Assembly: GCA_040506895.1 (NCBI GenBank)
Contig: JBEVVY010000001.1
Span: 3,457,116-3,521,115 of the forward strand
DNA: 64,000 nt
Source of the DNA: Sedimenticola_A sp040506895
GTDB lineage: Bacteria > Pseudomonadota > Gammaproteobacteria > Chromatiales > Chromatiaceae
Reading direction: 5' to 3'
The translations under genes and the position numbers were made by a program. The notes beneath the pieces are model-generated. The model made no database searches. It was not told the DNA's origin and saw only the letters and a program-made list of their open reading frames with translations. The number at the start of each line of letters is the position of its first letter. The stretch's first letter is position 1. Below, one piece after another: positions 8,335 through 17,117 of the stretch.

Positions 8335-8449
8335 TAGAGAACTTATTAAGGACAACTGCCTGAGCAACGGCAGCACGTCTTGATGCTTGGGCTCGCTATA
8401 TCTTGAGCAGTTAGCTGGAAATAAGAAATAAGCAACAGGAGAGAGAAAC

Positions 8450-8953
8450 ATGGGTAGCTTAGATGTTAGGCGTGGAACCGCGACATGGGCGTTTAATCGC
8501 TTCCGTTCAGATGCTCTGTCAAAAATTCTCAATGACTTACTTGCCCTAGAGAATACTGGTCTTGACGAAAATATATGCGAAAAAGTGCAGGAGGCTCTTG
8601 GCATCGTCATCAACGAGGCAACATCTATTCCTGATGGCTCATTTCTTGGAAAACCTCTTTGGAAAGATTTGGAAGCCTTCAAAGATACCTACGTCATATG
8701 GAATGATGTAAATGGAACTGATGAAGCTGCCATTAGAAAGCGCAGGGATGTACTAAAAAAGCTAAGAGTCAAAAGGCATAAAGTAGCCAGGCGTGCTCGT
8801 AAAAACCAGTTTGTGTTAGCAAATGACTTAGACCTTGAGGTAGTCAGGACTATGTATAGTGCTATGTCAAACCTTGCTAACTCAGTACCTGATGTATTTA
8901 AACAACTTGCTAAGTCGGTTAGCAGTTTTGAGTCAGATATGGCGAGAATCTAA
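8450..8953 (+). CDS. unknown protein, island
   Basis: A 167-residue frame beginning MGSLDVRRGTATWAFNRFRSD, with CAGGAGAG well placed before the ATG. It is mostly helical by appearance, with a Lys/Arg-rich middle segment (KLRVKRHKVARRARKN) that might bind nucleic acid, and no recognised domain. It is convergent with the integrase gene. A genuine gene by its start signal, but the function is unknown. Confidence 0.6.
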   Translation: MGSLDVRRGTATWAFNRFRSDALSKILNDLLALENTGLDENICEKVQEALGIVINEATSIPDGSFLGKPLWKDLEAFKDTYVIWNDVNGTDEAAIRKRRDVLKKLRVKRHKVARRARKNQFVLANDLDLEVVRTMYSAMSNLANSVPDVFKQLAKSVSSFESDMARI

Positions 8954-9061
8954 CTTGAACTTCCAGCGGCTGATGTCGCTGGAGACTGCATAATTGTAGT
9001 AGTCGGGACAGTTACCGGTTCCGATGGCGTGGTTGTCAGATCGAGCCTAGGGTTTTACATC

Positions 9062-10390
9062 TCACACGATGACAGGAAGCTTCTCTAACGCTTCCTGCAT
9101 CTGCCTCATCAGTGGGCCATGAATGTAGGTGCGCCCAGCTTCAGTCCTGCCGGGATTAGCATGTCCAGTAACATAGCTGATGATATTCTCATCAATCCCA
9201 TGTTGATGCAGGGCAGTCGCTAGGGTGTGGCGTAAGCTGTGGAAGCAGTGTCTACGAGAATTGTTGTCACCAAGGTATTTCTTTTTGACTCTGCCGAAAC
9301 GCTTGGAATAGTTAGACGATGTGACCTCAAAGCTTTTAAAGTCTTTCAAATCATCAACTAGTGCGGGGTGTACGGGAACGAGTCTTCTGGAATCCTTAGT
9401 TTTTCCACCATCTGGCTTCAGGTGAATACAGAGAACTGTGCTTTTATCGGTTTCAACCTCTTGTATATCCTCAGGTTGCATGGTGATGATTTCGTCAATA
9501 CGTGCGCCAGTATAGACACCAATCTTGAAAGGCAGCTTGTCTTCTTCAGGGAGTAGTGCATACAGATCTTTCAACTGACCCTCAGTCCACGGAAGATAGT
9601 TCTCTTTATCATTCTTGACCTTATGGCCCTGAAATGGGTTGTCGCCCTCCAGTAACTCAAGGTCACGGGCAGTCTTCCATATCTCAGACAGGAAACTGAG
9701 GAAGTTAGACACAGTTGAGCCGGAGTACTGGGTTTGCATCTCTGCTGAGAACTCGACTACTTGCCGCCTACGTATAGCACCTATAGGCATGTCTTTGACA
9801 CCCATGAAATCAAGGAATGCATCTACAGACCGGGAGTACTTGCCAAGAGTCTTCTCTCTCTTACCCAGTTGTTTCTTGTGCTTGACCGTGCGCTTCTGCA
9901 TATCCCTCAAGCTTTCCCGATAGTCAGCAGGGGGGAGGAGGGGGGACTCAGGGTTAGCTTCCTGCTTCTGTGCATGAGAAATAGCATCTACCCTGAACCT
10001 CAGGTCTTCTGGGAGGTTGTTAGGTAAGCGGCCATGTTCATCAAGCTCAACACCCTGTTTCCTAGCGTCACTCTCAACCTCATCGAAGAGCAGACCATAG
10101 ACATCATCACCATAGTCAGGGTTGCTCTTCAGGAACTGCTTGTTCATCTGTCGCATCTGGTCAACATGCGCTTTGAACTCAGCCGCCTTGGAGCCCTCAA
10201 GGATCATATCGATCTCATTGAGTATCTGATCTCTACGCATCCTAGCGACTCTGAGATCATCAGTTCCCAGAGACTTGATGTACACTGTCTTCCCCCAGAA
10301 CAAGGGGTGGTGCTTGAGGGCGTCCTTTACGGTGTATTGGAACTGATAGATGTTGCCTTTGCGCCTGAGATACCTGGTGTCTTGTTTCAT
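9062..10390 (-). CDS. int: tyrosine integrase of the tRNA-Ser island
   Basis: Site-specific recombinase that inserts and excises the island at the tRNA-Ser 3' end. The N-terminal region MKQDTRYLRRKGNIYQFQYTV resembles the DUF6538-type arm domain; a core-binding helical domain follows. The catalytic set is visible: TGARIDEI (Arg), HSLRHTLAT (HxxR), VTGH and RTYIHG (Tyr). I start at the ATG at 10390 because the upstream extension lacks a family-like sequence. The start lies only 132 bp from attR, the classic position for an island integrase. Confidence 0.93.
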   Translation of the reverse strand: MKQDTRYLRRKGNIYQFQYTVKDALKHHPLFWGKTVYIKSLGTDDLRVARMRRDQILNEIDMILEGSKAAEFKAHVDQMRQMNKQFLKSNPDYGDDVYGLLFDEVESDARKQGVELDEHGRLPNNLPEDLRFRVDAISHAQKQEANPESPLLPPADYRESLRDMQKRTVKHKKQLGKREKTLGKYSRSVDAFLDFMGVKDMPIGAIRRRQVVEFSAEMQTQYSGSTVSNFLSFLSEIWKTARDLELLEGDNPFQGHKVKNDKENYLPWTEGQLKDLYALLPEEDKLPFKIGVYTGARIDEIITMQPEDIQEVETDKSTVLCIHLKPDGGKTKDSRRLVPVHPALVDDLKDFKSFEVTSSNYSKRFGRVKKKYLGDNNSRRHCFHSLRHTLATALHQHGIDENIISYVTGHANPGRTEAGRTYIHGPLMRQMQEALEKLPVIV

Positions 10391-10522
10391 TCTTAATTGT
10401 CTGGCGTAGAGTGAAAAAACTAACCCCATTCTAACCCCGTACCTAACCCCATGCAAAGCCTATAAGTTACTGATACTAAGGATATTAATAACTTACATAG
10501 GATTAATATGCCCTAGAAAGAT

Positions 10523-10544
10523 AATCCCTCGCTCTCCGCCATAA
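10523..10544 (+). repeat. attR of tRNA-Ser island (22-bp direct repeat)
   Basis: Exact second copy of 2725-2746. Upstream of it no tRNA body is present; downstream is the strong terminator that presumably followed tRNA-Ser before integration. Confidence 0.88.
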
Positions 10545-10547
10545 AAG

Positions 10548-10575
10548 AAAAGGCCCCGCAATGCGGGGCCTTTTC
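10548..10575 (+). terminator. original tRNA-Ser terminator
   Basis: AAAAGGCCCCGC-AAT-GCGGGGCCTTTT hairpin followed by TCTTTT. Displaced from its tRNA by the 7.8-kb island. Confidence 0.85.
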
Positions 10576-10911
10576 TTTTATTGGGTCGGTGAATGAGGCT
10601 TTGGTGAGAACCCTTCGTTCGATAAAAAGGGCAGGATAGCCCTTTTGACCGCGCGCATGCGCGGCCCGAAGGGCGAGCGCCAGGGATGGCGCGAGTCAAT
10701 CCCTCGCCCAGAATGCAATCGATGCCTTCCCGATCGGAGGGCCTTTTCTTTTATTGGGTCGGTGAATGAGGCTTTGGTGAGAACCCTTCGTTCGATAAAA
10801 AGGGCAGGATAGCCCTTTTGACCGCGCGCATGCGCTGCCCGAAGGGCGAGCGCCAAGGATGGCGCGAATCAATCCCTCGCCCAGAATGTCACTGATGCCT
10901 TTCCGATTTGA
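10566..10911. repeat. two tandem copies of a ~173-bp hairpin-rich repeat
   Basis: Unit 1 runs 10566-10738, unit 2 from 10739; both begin GGGCCTTTTCTTTTATTGGG and contain the same series of hairpins (GGGCAGGATAGCCC, CCGCGCGCATGCG..., GCGCCAGGGATGGCGC). Only a few substitutions separate them in the body (for example CGGCCC versus CTGCCC); the last 25 bp are more diverged. The CCGAAGGG-GAG core and hairpin style also recur in the insert at 2513-2592, so these belong to one family of REP-like elements. Confidence 0.8.
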
Positions 10912-10934
10912 GAGCCTTAAGCGTACGTGGCCAG

Positions 10935-13169
10935 TCAATCTCGCAGGGCACGTTCTGAGGCATTGCCACTACTGATATCCTGCTTGATATCATCAATACC
11001 CACCGGTCGCCCAATCATAAAACCCTGCCCCCGGGTGCAGCCCATACTTTTCAGTACTGCAAGCTGGGTATCGTTTTCGATTCCTTCGGCAACGATGTCG
11101 AACTGCAACTCTTTTGCCATGGCAACGATGGCGGTGACGATGGAGTGTTTGTCTTCCAATGATTCGATTCGTTGTACGAAGGAGCGGTCCACTTTGAGGG
11201 TGTGAATCGGCAGGTGCTGCAGGTAGCTGAGGGAAGAGTAGCCAATTCCGAAATCGTCTACCGCTATCTTTACGCCTTGAGCGGCAAGGTGAGTCAGCTT
11301 GGTTACCGCCTGCTCCATATCTTCCATCAACACGTTCTCGGTAATTTCGAGTTCGAGCCTGGATGGTGGTATGCCGTGCAATCTGAGGGTATCGAGAACC
11401 TGTTGGACGAAGTCTGCCTGCAGCAGTTGCAGTGCCGAGATATTGACCGCCAGGTCAACGTCGAGGTTTTCCCCCGGATAGAGTGAGCGGACCTCCTGGC
11501 AGGCACGGTCGAGTACCCAGGTGCCGACTTCGACGATCAGTCCTGTCTCTTCCGCCATGGGGATGAAGTCGCAGGGCATGACCAGGCCGGTGTCGGGATG
11601 TTGCCAGCGTACCAGTGCCTCGAAGCCTGCAAGCTTGTTGGTCTGCAGATCATACTGGGGTTGGTAGTAGACCCTCAGCTGGTTCTCCTCCAGCGCTTTC
11701 CTGAGTTCGTTCTCCAGGGCGATGTGCTGCAGGAACAGCGAATTCATATCGCTGTCGAAGAAGTCTGCGCCATTCTTTCCGCGACGTTTCACGTAGTACA
11801 TCGCGGTATCGGCGTTCTTGATCAGGGTCTCTATGTTCTCGCCGTCATCCGGGAAGATGGATATGCCGATACTGAAACTGACGAAGACCTCGAAGCCCTC
11901 CAGGTTGATGGGCTGCTTCAGCCGATCGAGTATTTTCTTGGAGATGGCAAGCACATCTTCGCGGCTGCCGATATCCGGTAGCAGTAGGTTGAACTCATCG
12001 CCGCCCACCCTTGCCAGGGTGTCGCTGTCACGCAGGCAGCTTTTGAGTATGCCGGCCACGGTCTGCAGCAGTTGATCACCCATCAGGTGTCCAAGGGAAT
12101 CATTGATCGCCTTGAAGCGGTCCATGTCCAGGTACATAACGGCCAGCTTGGTGTTGTTACGCTTGGCCTGTGACAGTGCGATCTTCACGCGATCATGGAA
12201 CAGTGCCCGGTTGGGCAGCTTGGTGAGCAGATCGTGGTAGAGCTGGAAGTCGATCATCTCCTCGGCGTGTTTACGCTCGGTGATGTCGCGTGCAACACCG
12301 TAGGTGCCGATAAAACGGTTTTTCGAATCACGGTCAGTGTTGTTGTACACACCCATGGAGTTGAGCTCGATCATCATGGAGTGTGAATCGAAGTAACGGG
12401 TGCCCATGGATGCGTCCTTGCAGGCCAGGCGCAGCTCGACATTCTTGGTGGCGCGATTACCTGTTCTGCGCTCGTCGAAGGCAAACTTCGCCTTTTCCAG
12501 GTCCTCCCAGTAGACCAGGTCACTGTAGTGTGTGCCGATCAGCTCCTCCTTGCTGTAGCCCAGGAGCGTCTCTATCCGGTCATTGACGAAACTGAACCTT
12601 CCCTGCTTGTCCAGCATGTAGATGATGTCGGGCGAGTTGTTGATGATGAACTTGTGACGCTTCTCGGCTATCTGCAGCTGGGTGCTGACCTCTTTCACCT
12701 TCAGTTCGAGACTGCGCTTGTGCAGCACGTTCTTGATTGTGTTGATCAGGTCTTCAGGGGCATAGGGTTTGCGCAGGAAATTGCGAACACCGTGATGGAA
12801 GGCGCGTGCCGCATTGTCGAAGGTGGCTTCGCCACTGAGGATGATCACATCCGTAGTGGGGTGGTCCTTCTCGACCTGCTGGAGTACCTGGAGTCCATCC
12901 ATGTCAGGCATGTTAAGGTCCAGCAGCATCAGGTCGATCTCGCTGGTCGCCAGGTGATCCAGGGCGGCCCTGCCGCCATCCACCGTGTGGCAATTGAAGC
13001 CGTAGATGCCCAGCAGCTCCTTGAGGCTCTTGCGCATCAGTTCATCGTCATCGGTAACCAGGATGGTGGTTTTCGAATCCGGTACCTGATCCGCTACCCC
13101 CGCAGCTTGAGTTTCGTGTTCCTCACTGTAATCGACCTCAAGCCATGAACGGGTAGTTTTCATGTTCAT
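10935..13169 (-). CDS. response regulator with PAS, GGDEF and EAL domains
   Basis: Makes and/or breaks cyclic di-GMP in response to phosphorylation. Order: REC domain (about residues 33-150, Asp in MLLDLNMPD), PAS sensor (about 180-300), GGDEF (RVGGDEFN, with the RDSD inhibitory site five residues before it), EAL (GFEALVRW, and ITENVLME, VDDFGIGYSSL downstream). Both catalytic signatures are intact, so either activity is possible. The ATG at 13169 overlaps the upstream kinase stop (ATGA); an ATG two codons later is also possible. The overlap strongly suggests that the HDOD kinase phosphorylates this protein. Confidence 0.92.
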   Translation of the reverse strand: MNMKTTRSWLEVDYSEEHETQAAGVADQVPDSKTTILVTDDDELMRKSLKELLGIYGFNCHTVDGGRAALDHLATSEIDLMLLDLNMPDMDGLQVLQQVEKDHPTTDVIILSGEATFDNAARAFHHGVRNFLRKPYAPEDLINTIKNVLHKRSLELKVKEVSTQLQIAEKRHKFIINNSPDIIYMLDKQGRFSFVNDRIETLLGYSKEELIGTHYSDLVYWEDLEKAKFAFDERRTGNRATKNVELRLACKDASMGTRYFDSHSMMIELNSMGVYNNTDRDSKNRFIGTYGVARDITERKHAEEMIDFQLYHDLLTKLPNRALFHDRVKIALSQAKRNNTKLAVMYLDMDRFKAINDSLGHLMGDQLLQTVAGILKSCLRDSDTLARVGGDEFNLLLPDIGSREDVLAISKKILDRLKQPINLEGFEVFVSFSIGISIFPDDGENIETLIKNADTAMYYVKRRGKNGADFFDSDMNSLFLQHIALENELRKALEENQLRVYYQPQYDLQTNKLAGFEALVRWQHPDTGLVMPCDFIPMAEETGLIVEVGTWVLDRACQEVRSLYPGENLDVDLAVNISALQLLQADFVQQVLDTLRLHGIPPSRLELEITENVLMEDMEQAVTKLTHLAAQGVKIAVDDFGIGYSSLSYLQHLPIHTLKVDRSFVQRIESLEDKHSIVTAIVAMAKELQFDIVAEGIENDTQLAVLKSMGCTRGQGFMIGRPVGIDDIKQDISSGNASERALRD

Positions 13170-15304
13170 ACCTCTGTTAGGGAGTTGCCTTTGATCTGGG
13201 GTAGCATGAATATGAACTCTGCCCCCATCTTTTCCCTGTTCCTGCAACTTATGGATCCGTCCATGTCTGCGATGAGATTCTTCGCGATCGTCAGGCCAAG
13301 GCCTGCATGCTGTTTCCCCTTGGAGCTCTCAATGGGGGAGAACAGTTTCGATAATGTTTCGGCCGGCAGGCCGGGGCCGCTGTCTGCAACGGTGATTTGT
13401 ACGTAGGATCTGCCGTCTATGTTGACGTTGCCCTGAGTGGAAACAGTCAGCTCACCACCTTCGGGCATTGCCTCGACCGCGTTCTTGATCAGGTTGGTCA
13501 GTATCTGCTTCAGGCTGTTCCTGTTGGTCATCACAGGGGGCAACCTGAGGTCGAGCTGCAACTGGTCGGTTATGCCATGGGTCGTGAACATGGAGACGCG
13601 GAACAGCGACATCAGGTCTTCAACCACCTGGTTTATGTCCACCGGACCATCGTTGGGGGATGGCGCGTCTTCAGTATCGCGCATGCGCAGGATGATGCCG
13701 GCAACCCGGTCGATCTCATCGCGTATCAGCCCAAGCTGTTCATTGACTGAATTGTCATCGGCCAGCTTGATGGAGAGTACCTGGAGGTAGTTCTTGATGA
13801 CGCCCAGGGGGTTGTTCGCCTCGTGTACCAGTTTTCTCGCTCTCAGGTTCTGCTGTGCGCGCTGTTCCTCCAGCAGTTCCTCCTGTTCCCTGGCACGTTG
13901 TTGCTGCGCCAGAATGCGATTCGACGAGGCCTGCAGGAACTGGGACAGCAGGGTCTTCTGGGTGGCGAAGTCTGCCGGGTTGTTGTCATTCGTGCCGGCG
14001 ATCAGCACACCGAAGCGGGCTGTGCCGTCGAGCAACGGCAGGCAGATCAGCTCGGCCGATTGCAGGATGCGCTTGAGTTGTCGATCCAGTACCGATGTGA
14101 GTTCCGGCAGGTCGGTATCGAACGAGGTGAGTATCTTTTTCTCGATAAGGGACTCGGCGGCCAGGCTGCGTCCGCTGGTAAGCGGAATCTGTATCTGCCG
14201 GATCTGCTCCTCTTCCCCCGCAGAGGCGAGGGCATCCTGGAGTTGCCCGCTCTCTTCCGAGAAGCGGAAGGCCATGGCCCTGTCGAAACCGAACAGGATG
14301 TCCAGGTCCTGCAGCAGTCCATGCCAGACACTCTCTTCGTTGCCTGAGGGATGAAGCTCCCCGAGGTTTGTGCCGAACAGGGCATAACCCCGAACCTGTT
14401 TTGCAAGCTCGAGCCGCGTCTCTTCATCGTCCACGTTGTGGACGGTCTGCTTGTTGTCCTCCAGGTTGATCTTTATGCCGAACGCCTGGGCGGTATCCAG
14501 TACCTCTGTCCTGACACTCTCCTGAAGTTCGTCCAGCATGGGCTGTGTCAGGCTGTAGAGACGGTCGGCTTCGCTCAGCAGGTCCGATTCACTGATGCCG
14601 CCATCGCTCAGCTTGTGTGCAAGATTGAGCAGCTTGATCAGTGGCTGGGTATCGAATATCCGTTCTGCCGGTTCATGCTGGAAAAGAATGGCGTCGCTGA
14701 CAAAAGAGCCGGGGATCCATTCGTTCAGCAGGTAAGCGCCGACCTCGGTGCAGGTCGCTCCGAACCGTTCGCGCTCCATCTCATCCAGCTCTGCATCCGA
14801 CTGTGCATTGTTCAGCATCTCAAGGTATTCACCGGAGTGCCGCTTAAGGTAGACCAGTTGCCCCAGGTTATGAAGCAGGCCGGCGATGTAAGCCTCGTCT
14901 GCAGACTCGTAGCCGGTCAGCCTGGCGAGAGATTTCATCATGCATGCGCAGGTCAGGGACTCTTTCCAGAAGGTCCCCATCTGCTTGCCGACATCGGCAT
15001 TGAACTGGGAGAAGAACTGCTGAACCACCGAGGTGACGGCGATAGTTTTGATGCGCTCCACACCCAGAACCACCAACAGGCGGTTCAGATCATCCACGTT
15101 TCGCCACTGGGTGTAGAGGGGGCTGTTGGCAACCGAGATCATCTTGGTGCAGAGCGTTGCATCCTGCTTGATGATTCCGCCAAGTTCATCAAAACTTACA
15201 TCGACTTTATGGCATGCATCGATTAGTTTGAGTAATACTTGTGGAACGACAGGGAGCTTCCCCACGTCGATTCGTGCTGCATTCATGATGGATGGTCTTG
15301 CCAT
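13166..15304 (-). CDS. HDOD-GAF-like histidine kinase
   Basis: A 712-residue soluble sensor kinase. The N-terminal HDOD domain (about residues 10-210; AGLLHNLGQLVYL) is a catalytically dead relative of HD phosphohydrolases. A GAF-like region follows (about 300-460), then a coiled coil of Gln/Glu/Arg, the phospho-acceptor LVHEANNPLGVI, and a HATPase domain with NLIKNAVEAMPEGG, ADSGPGLPAETL and GLGLTIAKNL. No membrane segment. It overlaps the REC-GGDEF-EAL gene by 4 bp and is divergent from the MinD-like ATPase 88 bp away. HDOD joined to a complete kinase is uncommon and suggests an intracellular signal. Confidence 0.9.
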   Translation of the reverse strand: MARPSIMNAARIDVGKLPVVPQVLLKLIDACHKVDVSFDELGGIIKQDATLCTKMISVANSPLYTQWRNVDDLNRLLVVLGVERIKTIAVTSVVQQFFSQFNADVGKQMGTFWKESLTCACMMKSLARLTGYESADEAYIAGLLHNLGQLVYLKRHSGEYLEMLNNAQSDAELDEMERERFGATCTEVGAYLLNEWIPGSFVSDAILFQHEPAERIFDTQPLIKLLNLAHKLSDGGISESDLLSEADRLYSLTQPMLDELQESVRTEVLDTAQAFGIKINLEDNKQTVHNVDDEETRLELAKQVRGYALFGTNLGELHPSGNEESVWHGLLQDLDILFGFDRAMAFRFSEESGQLQDALASAGEEEQIRQIQIPLTSGRSLAAESLIEKKILTSFDTDLPELTSVLDRQLKRILQSAELICLPLLDGTARFGVLIAGTNDNNPADFATQKTLLSQFLQASSNRILAQQQRAREQEELLEEQRAQQNLRARKLVHEANNPLGVIKNYLQVLSIKLADDNSVNEQLGLIRDEIDRVAGIILRMRDTEDAPSPNDGPVDINQVVEDLMSLFRVSMFTTHGITDQLQLDLRLPPVMTNRNSLKQILTNLIKNAVEAMPEGGELTVSTQGNVNIDGRSYVQITVADSGPGLPAETLSKLFSPIESSKGKQHAGLGLTIAKNLIADMDGSISCRNREKMGAEFIFMLPQIKGNSLTEV

Positions 15305-15392
15305 AGTTAATGAAATGTAACAAAAAGTACTAATAAGTCAATGAAAGATCAGTACTTTTCCATGATAAAAGGGAACAGGAATCCTAACTGAT

Positions 15393-16631
15393 ATGGCGTC
15401 CATGGTTTCAGCATCGCTAAAGACCGCTGTGCTCGGGCAACTGCCCGATACAACAGAGGATCCCGCTGCGGAAAAAAGCGGCGATGCCAACCATGCCCAT
15501 GTGGTTGCCGTGTCCAGTGGCAAGGGCGGTGTGGGCAAGACCTGCATATCGACCAATCTCAGCATAGCACTGGCCGCACAGGGGAAGCGGGTCTGTCTCT
15601 TCGATGCCGATACCAGCCTTGCCAATGTCAATATTCTGCTCGGGCTCTCACCGGAATACACCCTCGAGCACTACGTAAAAAACGAGCGCTCGATCGATGA
15701 CATCCTGGTAGAAGCTCCAGGTGGTGTCCAGATCGTTCCCGGTGCAACCGGTATTGGCGAGTTTATTCAACTGAGTGCCGGGCAGCAGAAACACCTGATC
15801 GATGGACTGAAACATCTCGAACAGAAGTTTGACTACCTTGTCATCGATACCGAGGCCGGTATCTCCGAGGCCCTGATCCAGTTCCTTCTGGCAGCACCCT
15901 ACATGGTGGTCACCATCACCCAGGAGCCCACCTCGCTGACCGACGCATTCTCGTTGCTCAAGGTGCTCAAGCGTCACGATTTCGATGCGCCGGTGTTCGT
16001 TATCGTCAACATGGCCCAGAACCGCGCCAGCGCCCACGAGACGTATCACCGGTTCAAGGGTGCGGTGGCAAAATACCTTGGCCTTGAGATCTACTACCTC
16101 AGCTTCATCTTTGCGGACCCGAAGGTTCCTGAGTCGATCCGGGCACAAAAACCCTACCTGCTCGAGTACCCCGAGAGCCTTGCCAGCCGGTGCCTGGAGA
16201 ACGCAACAATGCGCCTGGCCCAGGTGCTGGAGAGAAAGCCGGGTGGGAAAAGCTTCAGTGAGTATTTTCAGTCGATCTCCCTGGAAGAAGATGAAGTCGA
16301 TCTCCGGGAAGAGGAGGGTACGGATACCGTCGAAGAAGCCTCATCCGAAGTGGATGAGCGATCCTATGATCAGGCGGTCGAAGAGCTGCTGGGCCGGCTC
16401 CGGGATTACTTTTTCGAGCACCCGGAGCAGACCGATGGCCTGAGCGGGTCGATTATGCAGATGATGGAACCCGGTGCTCCGGTTGCCGAGCCCGTGGTGG
16501 CATCTGAAGCTGAAGCCTCAGGCGGCTCCCGGGTGATTCCGCCATCTCTGCCCGGGGCGGAAGAGATGCAGCGCCAGGAACTCGAGACAGCCTGCCGCTT
16601 TGCGGCCAGGCTGAGCTCTATAACTGATTGA
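15393..16631 (+). CDS. MinD/FlhG-like P-loop ATPase
   Basis: ParA/MinD-superfamily ATPase of 412 residues. The deviant Walker A reads SSGKGGVGKTCISTNLS; switch regions include DADTSLANVNILLG and YLVIDTEAGIS. It resembles FlhG/YlxH proteins that set flagellar number and place polar complexes, but it has an extra acidic C-terminal tail of about 130 residues (EEDEVDLREEEG...) that I do not recognise. No flagellar genes are in the window. Divergent from the HDOD kinase/GGDEF-EAL operon, so it may localise or regulate that signalling pair. Assigning it as FlhG would be speculative. Confidence 0.85.
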   Translation: MASMVSASLKTAVLGQLPDTTEDPAAEKSGDANHAHVVAVSSGKGGVGKTCISTNLSIALAAQGKRVCLFDADTSLANVNILLGLSPEYTLEHYVKNERSIDDILVEAPGGVQIVPGATGIGEFIQLSAGQQKHLIDGLKHLEQKFDYLVIDTEAGISEALIQFLLAAPYMVVTITQEPTSLTDAFSLLKVLKRHDFDAPVFVIVNMAQNRASAHETYHRFKGAVAKYLGLEIYYLSFIFADPKVPESIRAQKPYLLEYPESLASRCLENATMRLAQVLERKPGGKSFSEYFQSISLEEDEVDLREEEGTDTVEEASSEVDERSYDQAVEELLGRLRDYFFEHPEQTDGLSGSIMQMMEPGAPVAEPVVASEAEASGGSRVIPPSLPGAEEMQRQELETACRFAARLSSITD

Positions 16632-16762
16632 TATTCCGATAAATAATTCTCTCATGCATCTCTTTTCCCTTGGGGAAGTCGGCCGTTTCCCATTTCGGCC
16701 GGATTCTGCAATAAGCCATTGACAGGGCATGGCCAAATCTGAATAATACGCCCTCCTGATCA

Positions 16763-16839
16763 GCGCCCGTAGCTCAGCTGGATAGAGTACCTGGCTACGA
16801 ACCAGGCGGTCGCACGTTCGAATCGTGCCGGGCGCGCCA
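16763..16839 (+). tRNA. tRNA-Arg, anticodon ACG
   Basis: A 77-nt tRNA with encoded CCA. The acceptor GCGCCCG pairs with CGGGCGC, the D-loop reads AGCTCAGCTGGATAGAG, the anticodon loop CTACGAA gives ACG (16797-16799), and the T-loop is GTTCGAATC. It is the likely integration site of the island whose integrase lies 280 bp downstream. Confidence 0.97.
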
Positions 16840-16857
16840 TATTAAGTAAAAGAAACA

Positions 16858-16886
16858 AGGGCTTGTAGCGATGCTGCAGGCCCTTT
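16858..16886 (+). terminator. terminator after tRNA-Arg
   Basis: AGGGCTTGTAGC-GAT-GCTGCAGGCCCT stem with one or two G-T pairs, followed by TTTTCTTTT. The next 230 bp up to the integrase stop are AT-rich and contain an inverted repeat ATCTGA...TCAGAT near 16988, possibly integrase arm sites; no gene is seen there. Confidence 0.75.
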
Positions 16887-17117
16887 TTCTTTTGGCTCTG
16901 CTGCGTGTGCCAGAATTGTGGCGTGATTTCCGCTAAAGCTAAGTTTATTGGATGTAATACTCGGAAAAGTTTTGAAATATTAGACTATCTGATCGACAGT
17001 CAGATGGTTTATGTATTGTAGTAGATAAAAATCATATATATATCAATGCTATAAAGCTTTTCGTCAGGCCTGATTGAGATGGTGTGGCAGCTTTGTGCCA
17101 AAGGACGAATAATGCCT

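Larger units (their letters stand above)
2725..10544. mobile_element. 7.8-kb integrative island in tRNA-Ser(GCU)
   Basis: Bounded by the 22-bp attL/attR repeat, with a tyrosine integrase (9062-10390) beside attR. It is lower in GC than the flanking core genes. Cargo: a winged-helix-like gene broken by an IS21 element, RNase HI, a small unknown gene, a serine recombinase, two unknown plus-strand genes and the integrase. No structural phage or conjugation genes are seen, so it is probably a small satellite-like or degraded island that would depend on others for transfer. Confidence 0.85.

Noticed and set aside
15393..16631. Naming the ATPase flhG
   Set aside because: No flhF, fliA or other flagellar genes are adjacent and the long acidic C-terminal tail is not typical.
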